A stretch of 64,000 nt of DNA from Simmondsia chinensis (lineage: Eukaryota > Streptophyta > Magnoliopsida > Caryophyllales > Simmondsiaceae), in assembly GCA_018398585.1 (NCBI GenBank), contig JAGTTD010000022.1, positions 12,935,501 to 12,999,500 on the forward strand. The letters run 5' to 3'. Under the pieces are notes generated by a model, which was not told the origin of the DNA, searched no databases, and saw only the letters and a list, made by a program, of their open reading frames with translations. The translations under genes and the position numbers were made by a program. The first letter of the stretch is position 1. Each line of letters begins with the position of its first letter. Shown piece by piece: positions 57,466 to 64,000 of the stretch.

Positions 57466-57600
57466 ATGAGGCCTTCGTCTAATGGTAAAATACTATCAAG
57501 GTCAATGCCCTAAAACACATAGGTTCAAACATGTAGAGAATTTCACATGTGAGTGTAACTAAGTCCCATATCAAAGTTGTCAGAGAAAGCAATCAACACA
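57466..57600 (+). repeat. Possible tRNA-derived SINE fragment
   Basis: GTCTAATGGTAAAATACT resembles a pol III A box, and AGGTTCAAACATG about 45 bp later a B box. No CCA end, good cloverleaf or clear tail, so it is not called as a tRNA. 56789-57465 is AT-rich and featureless. Confidence 0.45.
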
Positions 57601-57675
57601 TAAGCCCACTAGACTACTCCACCCAATATCAATTGATTTAGGGATGAAACCCCAGTTGGACTTATATGTGGACCT

Positions 57676-57935
57676 TGTTAGAGTATAAAACCATTCTTGG
57701 ACCTTCATCAATAGTATCAGAGCCTTATTAGCCAATAGATTGCAACTTTGAATCCCAATAGGCCCCACTCTAAATCTTAATATATTTTAAACACATGGTA
57801 TGAGAGGGCCTATGCATTATCCACAATTCAAGCTCAATGGGCATTGTGTGAGAGGACATGTTAAGAGTATAAAATCATTCTTGGGTCTTCACCCATTAGC
57901 TTAAGCTTTTGTAATAGTTAGTCTCTCGAAAGACC
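57676..57935 (+). mobile_element. TRIM-like element
   Basis: TGTTAGAGTATAAAACCATTC (57676) and TGTTAAGAGTATAAAATCAT (57859) begin two related LTR-like strings (shared AGTATAAAA.CATTCTTGG). The first is followed by TAGTATCAGAGCC, a primer-binding-site-like motif, and the second preceded by GAGAGGAC, purine-rich. Total length under 300 bp with no coding capacity fits a TRIM. Related fragments lie at 33105 and about 35735. Confidence 0.6.
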
Positions 57936-57973
57936 TCAACTGGTAAACTTACACAAAACCCCACCTCATTGTC

Positions 57974-58189
57974 ATGACCCAATGTAGTAATTAGGTCAAA
58001 CTTGGCTCTAATACCAACTGTTATGACTCTAATACCAATTGTTATGACCCAACGAAGTGCTAGGTCAAACTTGGCCCCCATACCAACTGTTATGACCCAA
58101 CGTAGTAATTAAGTCAAACTTGGCTCTGATATCAATAGTTATGATCCAATGTGGTAATTAGGCAAAACTTGGCTCTGATACCAACTGCT
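57974..58189 (-). repeat. 49-bp tandem array built around a primer-binding-site motif
   Basis: Units begin ATGACCC at 57974, 58043, 58092 and 58141, with a partial 20-bp unit at 58023. Spacing is exactly 49 bp between 58043, 58092 and 58141. On the minus strand each unit holds TTGGTATCAGAGCCAAGTTT or a variant, i.e. the tRNA-Met primer-binding sequence used by LTR elements, then a CTAATTAC segment. Confidence 0.85.
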
Positions 58190-58526
58190 CTTGGTCCCTC
58201 ATCTAAACCTTATGCTTGCTTACGAGAAATAAAATCCAACAAAATAACAAAAAACAAATCCAGACTTTCCAATCAACTGCAATTCAGCCAAATCATAAAC
58301 CGTAATTGATTATACTACCAGCACTAGCCACAAATGAAAAATAAAGCACTCATTTGCACATCTCGATAATCAAATGAATTTTTTCCAAAACTAATTACAA
58401 TTGACTAAACCCTAATTGCAACTGGCCCAATCGTAATAGAAAGAAATGGAGTTACGAAGTCAAACCCTAATAAGAATTTCTCTGATTCTAACAAGAATTG
58501 AAAAAAAAATAATAATAGAAAATTAC

Positions 58527-58640
58527 CTGAAACGATTCAGTTTGTTGTCCCCACACTCACCACTGGATGATGCAAGTTAATTTCACAACTCCTCGAGTTT
58601 CTTCCCTCCTCTTCTATTCTCTTCCCTTTCCGTTCCCGTT
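58527..58640 (-). other. DR1: Probable 5' untranslated exon of Dr1
   Basis: CTGAATCGTTTCAG followed by GTAATT (minus strand) makes a good splice donor at 58527/58526. An acceptor-like TTGATTGGAAG lies just before the ATG at 56338. The CT-rich stretch on the plus strand to about 58670 suits a plant 5' leader. Transcription start is unknown. Confidence 0.5.
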
Positions 58641-59084
58641 TCGCTTTCCACCGTTTGTTCCCGTTTTTTGGTTCATCGGGTTAAGATATGACGAATATAA
58701 TAACATATAATATAATATTTGTATAATTGTATGTATTTTTAAAATGAGCAATATTACATAGGTTTGATTTTTGGTCAATAAAAAACTAGTAATGTCGGAT
58801 ACCCTTCCAGATATTGGTTAAAATTAAAATTTATGATTTTCAGTTTTATCAGATACCTTCTTAATTATTGATAAAAATTAATATAAATTATCCATTTTTT
58901 ACTTTTATTACTCTGAGCTATTGATAAAAATTAATGTAATTCTCTTAACTTCTAAATTATATTAAGGACACCTTCCAACTATTAACAAAAATCAATTTAA
59001 TCCTCTAATTTAAAATTTTATCAAACATCTATAGCTGTTACAAAAAATAAGAAGATCACATGATCTTTACTGCGGATTAGAGTC

Positions 59085-59215
59085 TCAAGCTGGGGGTCTT
59101 CAGAAACAGCTTCTTTTCAGGGTAGCCCCTTAAAGGGGGAAGGCTGCGTATATCTACCCCTCCGTACCCTGCTTTTTGCGGAAGTCCTTGCAGGCACTGG
59201 ATTTGTTGTTATTGT
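59085..59215 (+). repeat. RTE-LINE 3'-tail / Au-SINE-like unit, copy 6
   Basis: CAAGCTGGGGGTCTTCAGAA, AAGGCTGCGTATATCTACCC, CAGGCACTGGATTTG and TTGTTATTG. The 58700-59084 stretch upstream is AT-rich and probably Dr1 promoter/intergenic. Confidence 0.85.
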
Positions 59216-59467
59216 ATCTATAGCCATTACAAAAATTTTAAAAAAAAAAATTGTTCACTTGTCTAATGTTTGATAATATACTTTATAGGTACCCTAAGAT
59301 GTTAAAATATTTTTAAGATAACATTTTTTAATATTAATTTTCCCCATAGCTCTGTTAAAATTTTGATAAATTTTGCTGATTTGGAGCATCAAATAAAAAG
59401 AAAAATACCTCGAACATAATTTTAACTATAATTTATATTTAAAATAATTTAAAATATTTAAAAACAT

Positions 59468-59585
59468 ATCAAGTAATCCCAAATGGTTGGGTAGGCGTTT
59501 GCCACCCACGGGATCCAGTGTTCGAGGCCCGGCATCCCCCCTTCCCCTGCCGTTAAGGCGTTTGTACTGTTCAAAAAAAAAAAAA
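59468..59585 (+). mobile_element. tRNA-derived SINE with poly(A) tail
   Basis: ATGGTTGGGTAGGCG resembles a pol III A box and GTGTTCGAGGCCCGGC a B box at normal spacing (about 40 bp). A short body and a 13-A tail (59573-59585) follow. This is the layout of plant tRNA-derived SINEs. A target-site duplication was not evident. Confidence 0.75.
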
Positions 59586-59779
59586 CCCTCTAAAATTACT
59601 AATAAACAATTTAAATATAAAAGAATTTCAAAATTATATTTTTTTTAATTTTTAAAATTATTTTAAATATTTTCATATTTAAGGTTGTTTGACATTTTTT
59701 TTCCGTTAGTTATATTATTTTTCAAGTACTAAGTTAGTTTTATTTAACAAAATTTTACCAAAGCTATGGGATAGTACCT

Positions 59780-59780
59780 G

Positions 59781-59811
<31 letters not shown>

Positions 59812-59910
59812 AGCAAAGTTCAAGTTATTATAAAAATATTGAAATTAAGAGATTAAGTTAATTTTAGCTAATAGTTCGGATAATATCTTTGACGGAATTA
59901 AAATTTTTTT

Positions 59911-59942
<32 letters not shown>
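59780..59942 (+). repeat. Poly(A) run and 30-base poly(G) run
   Basis: A long A run at about 59781-59808 and a pure 30-G run at 59913-59942 preceded by nine T. Both lie in AT-rich intergenic DNA; 59943-60744 shows no gene, only a T run near 60150-60168. Confidence 0.9.
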
Positions 59943-59943
<1 letters not shown>

Positions 59944-60752
59944 CACTTGATTTTGACCCTTAGCACGAGGAGTGTCTTTAATAAAATTAAAAGTTTGGGG
60001 TTCATTTTGAATCTGATTAATAGTTCAAGAGGTCTCTATTCAAAGTATATATATTTTTTTTGAACAATTCATAGTACATTTTTTATATGTTATTACCCTA
60101 ATATTTTTCATTAATGCCATGACAAGATTAATATAATAAGACTTAAATTTTTTTTTTTTTTTTTTTTGGGTCATGATATTAGTACAAAATGCTCTAATAA
60201 TAACAAATGTCTAATTTTAATCAATTACACATAAAAAGTGTCATAGCTTTAAGCCATATGTTATTGTCACGATATTAATAAAAAAAAATGCACTAATCTT
60301 TAATCAGTTGGTACATAATAGATACCGTAACATTAAATAATTTGTTATTATCCTAACATCAATAAAATATGTTTCAACAATAACACTAGCCTTTTTTTAA
60401 TCAATTGATACATAAAAATTATATATAAATTCATTATATTGTAAAATATAACTTTGATATACAAGAATTAATAATTCATCTAGAACATAAGAAACTATAT
60501 TAATATTAATATTAACATCCAAATTTGGTATATCATAACAATTATTTGTTACTAATCAACTGCTTGATTTCATTATTTGTAGACATGTAAGAGCATCTTC
60601 TCTTGTCAAAAGCACTATTAAATAAACATAATAATGGTATCATTCTGCCTCTACTCTCCTAAAGCTTAGTCCAAACTTTTCGTGAACCCTATCAAGTTGC
60701 AATAACTTTTGTAATTGAGATTCAAAATGTTCGAAGATTTCTCATTATCACC

Positions 60753-61280
60753 TAGAGCTAGCGAAATGTGACCCGACCTGATGACCCGCCACCCGATCTG
60801 ACCCTAACTCGAAAATGGACCAACCCGAATTTGACTCGACCCGACTTGACCATGAAACCTGAAATGATCCGACCTGTGATGATCCGAGACCCAAATCAGA
60901 CCCATCCTATATCCTGAAATGACTCAAATAAAAATCTAATTGATCATGGAATCGAAATAAAATACTAATTATAGTCATTGCGTTTCATAGTTTTAGTTAT
61001 AAATTTCAAGATCGAATAAATATATTATCAAAATAACCTGATTGGTCAACCTGAAATCCGTCCTCACCCAAGGATGGCCAACCTAAAGTTGACCCGACTC
61101 GAGGTTAACTCGACCTGATGTCAACTCAACCCGAGACTAACCTCAGCCAAGGTCGACCCAAACCTGAGGATGACCCGACCCAAGTTTGACCCGACCAGAA
61201 TTTGACCCAACCTGAGACAGACCGATGTAGCATTTAACCCGACCTAAACCCGACCAGACCTGACCCGACTGCCAGGTCTA
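60753..61280 (+). mobile_element. Non-autonomous hAT element, 528 bp, perfect 8-bp duplication
   Basis: TTATCACC flanks it on both sides (60745-60752 and 61281-61288). Ends: TAGAGCTAGCGAAATG and (reverse) TAGACCTGGCAGTCGG. Both halves are filled with degenerate GACCCGACC-type repeats around an AT-rich centre. No transposase. Confidence 0.9.
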
Positions 61281-61522
61281 TTATCACCATTACTAATTTA
61301 TAGTGGTTGTGGATAACATAGTCATTGTATATAGATGAAAATTTGGACTTATCATGTTATTTGGTACAAGATCAGATGGAACTCTCTACCTGCAATTTTC
61401 ATTGCCTTTTATTCTTGATTGGTCTAAACTCGGTTTAAAATAATGAACATTTTTAAAATCTTAAACTAGCATTATGGACTAAAAGTCAACCCCAAAAATT
61501 CGCTAAAAAATAAAATGGGACA

Positions 61523-61934
61523 TGATGCAGGCTGTGACCCAGGCTTGACGGGTCGCTAGGCTTGGCGGGTCATGGTTGGTAGCCGCAGGGACGCGGGCTG
61601 AATCAGAGATGCGGCTAAGAAGTGGAGTTTGAGTAGGATTGGGTTGTTTATTTTCAGATTTCAACATTTAAGTTTATATTTATCTCTAGGCATTTATATT
61701 TATCTTTTTAGAGTTTTATTATAAGTCAATTAGCTCCTCTATAAATATAGGAGGAATTAGGTTGTTTTCATTATTCAATTTTTCAGATTTTTATGTTATT
61801 TCGAGTTCTCTCTTTTCTCGGATTGTGAGAATTGAGCTTTATTTCCTCTTTCTTTTATTAGTGAATTAATAAAATTAAAGGGAAGGCCATTGAACCTTCC
61901 TGTTCCCCTAAATTTTCCACTATGCTCTGCGTCA
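61523..61934 (+). repeat. Gypsy 5' LTR
   Basis: Termini TGATGCAG and CTGCGTCA form a short inverted repeat. AT-rich middle with TATA box, then a CT-rich leader (TTTCGAGTTCTCTCTTTTC) before the end. Confidence 0.85.
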
Positions 61935-61936
61935 GT

Positions 61937-61948
61937 TGGTATCAAAGC
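61937..61948 (+). other. Gypsy primer-binding site
   Basis: TGGTATCAAAGC, one base from the initiator tRNA-Met complement, 2 bp after the LTR. Confidence 0.85.
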
Positions 61949-61965
61949 TCAAAACGATTTCAAAG

Positions 61966-63000
61966 ATGGCCCGTGGACGACAAAGGAACGCCGCCATTGA
62001 GGACGCTTACAAGCAAGACTTCCAAAGGCAAGCCGTGAGGAAGTTTGAGGAGTTGGAGGAGAAATTCCTCTGAATTAAGCGTTATTGGATTCAACAGGGG
62101 GAAAATCCCGAACTTAAACCGGGAACCCAGCTCGAACGCCCATTAACACCAGATGCTAATGACAATACGGACGAGAGCTTTCAGAATCCGTTCCCAGATG
62201 CTGAGCTATCGGACCAAAGGCAGAGGAGAGCTCGGCCTTTTACCAGTGACACCAACGATTTTGACGATCGAAGGTGGGAATCTGGCCTCTGGATTGAGTT
62301 TCAGGAGTTTAATGGATGAGGAGGCCCGCATGATTTCTTTGATTGGCTTGTCGCCATCGAGGAGATTCTAGAGTTCAAGGAAGTGCCGAAGAGGAAGCAA
62401 GCACCGATCGTCGCTACCCGGTTACGAGGTAGGGTAGCTGCCTAGTGGTAACAGCTGAAGCAAACTCGATTTCGCCAAGGGAAGGGGAAGATAGAGTCTT
62501 GGGAGAAGTTAAAGAAGCACATAAGAGTTGCATTCTTACCTCACAATCATGCCAGGATGATGTACCAAAGCCTACAGGGATTGCAACAGGGCTCTGGCTC
62601 TGCGGAGGAGTACATGGTAGAGTTCTACTCGTTAATCGCCAAGAATGGCTTAGCGGAAACAGGAAGCAATTGGCGAATCTATACATAGGGGATTGAAGGA
62701 GTCTGTACAAGAGGTTTTAAACATGTTCGACATCTTTTTTGTTTTTGAGGCGAGTCAAAGAGCCGTGAATGTGGAACGTCAGTAAAGGAGTTGCCAAGTT
62801 GGCGGCACCTAGGGAACACAAGTTGGCAGCAGAGACCAAGCAAGAGTACCGCTAACTCAGGCCATACAGAGTAGACCACCAATAACTAATGCTGGCAAGC
62901 CTAATGCTCAAGACTTGGTGAGCACATCAAGGACTCGATGCTTTAAGTGTGGAGAAGTAGGGCACCGAGCTGCTGAGTGACATAAGGGTGACAAACAAGG
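61966..63000 (+). pseudogene. Gypsy Gag with zinc knuckle
   Basis: ATG 61966 opens MARGRQRNAAIEDAYKQDF and stops at TGA after EEKFL. The retrotrans_gag domain follows in other frames near 62300-62640: FFDWLVAIEEILEFKEVP, SWEKLKKHIRVAFLPHN, GSAEEYMVEFYSLI. The zinc knuckle at about 62936-62980 reads CFKCGEVGHRAAE followed by TGA where the last Cys is expected. Gag would form the particle shell; here it is broken by at least three stops or shifts. Confidence 0.85.
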
Positions 63001-63217
63001 AAAGGGCCTTTACATTAAGGAACTCTATGGAGAAGATGACAAAGTCGTTGAGTAGGAAGTCCAAGAAGAGTTGGCGATGCAAGGAGAGGATGCTGCGGCA
63101 GGTGATGAAGGGCATTTGTTGGTGGTTAAGTGAGCTTCCTTCGCGCTTAAAGAGGAACAGGGGGATAGTTGGCTAAGAAACAACATCTTTCAGGCCACAT
63201 GCACCATTGATGATAGG

Positions 63218-63660
63218 GTGTGCCACCTGGTCATAGATTCGGGAAGCTATGAAAACGTCATATTGGAGGAAGTCGTCGCCAAGTTGGGGCTGAAGACGGA
63301 AGCTCATCCTAGCCCTTACAAATTGCCATGGCTCAAGAAAGGAAATCAGGCAACCATGTCCAAACGTTGCTTGGTTAATTTTTTGATTGGGGCTAAGTAC
63401 AAGGACGGGGTTTGGTGTGATATTGTCTCATGGATGCTTGCGATCTATTGTTGGGGCGCCCATGGCAGTATGATAGGAGCGTCGTACATGGCGGTAGGAA
63501 TATTCCCTATAACTTCATCTTTGAGGGGACCAAGATCATCTTGTTACCTAAGAAGGAGGATGTGCCACGAGCTTTAGAAGCACAACATTCAAACATACAA
63601 GGACAAGCCTTGTTAGCCAAGGAGATTGGCGATGCCAAGGTCATGTTTGTTCTGATTAGG
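63218..63660 (+). pseudogene. Gypsy aspartic protease region
   Basis: HLVIDSGSYENVI carries the protease active-site DSG. LGLKTEAHPSPYKLPWLKKG follows, and in a second frame (63430 on) DACDLLLGRPWQYDR and HGGRNIPYNF, the usual plant Gypsy pre-RT block. A frameshift lies near 63430. Confidence 0.85.
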
Positions 63661-63665
63661 AAGGA

Positions 63666-64000
63666 GTGCAAGCTTATCAGGGGAAAGTACAGAGTGAAGT
63701 TGCCACCTTACTAAAGGAATACGTCGATGTATTCCCAAAAGAGCTGCCGAAGACATTGTCGTCATTAAGGGACATCCAACCCCGTATCATTCTAGTGTCG
63801 GGCGCCTCATTATCGAATAAACCCCAGTATCAAATTAGTCCTTCAAAGCACGAGGACCTGAGACGCCAAGCAGAGAATCTACTTGCTAAAGGTTTTATTC
63901 AGGAGAGTTTGAGTCCCAGTGTCGTACCTGCTCTGCTGATGCCAAAGAAGGATGGGAGTTAGCGAATGTGTGTTGATAGCAGAGCAATCAATAAGATCAT
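63666..64000 (+). pseudogene. Gypsy reverse transcriptase N-terminus, partial
   Basis: The frame 63666-63962 reads LLKEYVDVFPKELPKTL, YQISPSKHEDLRRQAENL, LAKGFIQESLSPSVVPALLM and PKKDGS, then TAG where Trp is expected, then RMCVDSRAINKI to the window edge. The catalytic YIDD box lies beyond the window. Confidence 0.88.

Larger units (their letters stand above)
61523..64000 (+). mobile_element. Ty3/Gypsy retrotransposon, 5' half (runs off the window)
   Basis: 5' LTR 61523-61934 (412 bp; TGATGCAG...CTGCGTCA) with a TATAAATATAGGAGG box near 61742. A primer-binding site TGGTATCAAAGC lies at 61937-61948. Then Gag, a zinc knuckle, protease and the start of reverse transcriptase follow in order to 64000. 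In-frame stops interrupt Gag and RT, so this copy is not autonomous. Confidence 0.93.

Noticed and set aside
57466..57540. Possible tRNA gene
   Set aside because: A- and B-box-like strings exist, but no acceptor stem or cloverleaf could be drawn.
57974..58189. Possible CRISPR-like array
   Set aside because: Repeats are contiguous without spacers and the genome is plant nuclear; it is a tandem repeat.

Overview
This window is a repeat-rich piece of a flowering-plant nuclear chromosome, most likely from a woody or otherwise repeat-rich eudicot. The evidence is three intron-bearing plant genes, AT-rich spacers, and many plant-type transposons (Copia, Gypsy, L1 and RTE LINEs, hAT, Mutator-like and PIF/Harbinger MITEs, TRIM-like pieces). 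I cannot name the species.

Three host genes are supported, each assembled by hand from splice signals. (1) A small chloroplast-type DnaJ-like cysteine-rich zinc-finger protein, minus strand, three exons, 122 aa (17178-19136). (2) A pollen-receptor-like LRR kinase (LRR-RLK subfamily III), plus strand, three exons, 648 aa (32387-43785). Its first intron is about 9 kb, and its second consists almost entirely of one hAT-like MITE. (3) Dr1/NC2-beta, a histone-fold transcription corepressor, minus strand, five coding exons, 158 aa (46657-56338), plus an untranslated 5' exon near 58.5 kb. Its introns hold RTE LINE copies in both orientations.

The rest is layered transposon debris. 1-3.5 kb: the 3' end of a Copia element, then an L1-type LINE whose endonuclease is joined directly to its zf-RVT domain. 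4.9-10.4 kb: a 4.5-kb Copia element with both 149-bp LTRs (minus) lying in older Copia-like sequence. 11-16.4 kb: a truncated RTE LINE, a HARBI1-like transposase pseudogene, a Copia RT fragment split by a 460-bp hAT element with a perfect 8-bp target-site duplication, a 373-bp tandem duplication, and a GC-rich hAT MITE. 19.8-25.5 kb: two members of one TIR family with perfect 9-bp duplications, one of them inside the LTR of a decayed Copia; another MITE; and a foldback element. 26.2-32.1 kb: a decayed Copia (plus) split by a 2.25-kb solo-LTR-like insertion with a 5-bp duplication, ending just upstream of the receptor kinase. 56.3-64 kb: MITE, TRIM-like pieces, a 49-bp tandem array built on a primer-binding-site motif, a tRNA-derived SINE, a hAT element with a perfect 8-bp duplication, and the 5' half of a Gypsy element that runs off the window.

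A recurring 100-150-bp unit with a TTG tail appears about ten times. In three places it forms the 3' end of an RTE LINE, so the solitary copies are either 5'-truncated LINEs or SINEs sharing that tail. I see no undescribed multi-gene system. The most interesting signals are the datable nested insertions, the MITE abutting the Dr1 stop codon, the MITE-filled kinase intron, and the tandem primer-binding-site array.
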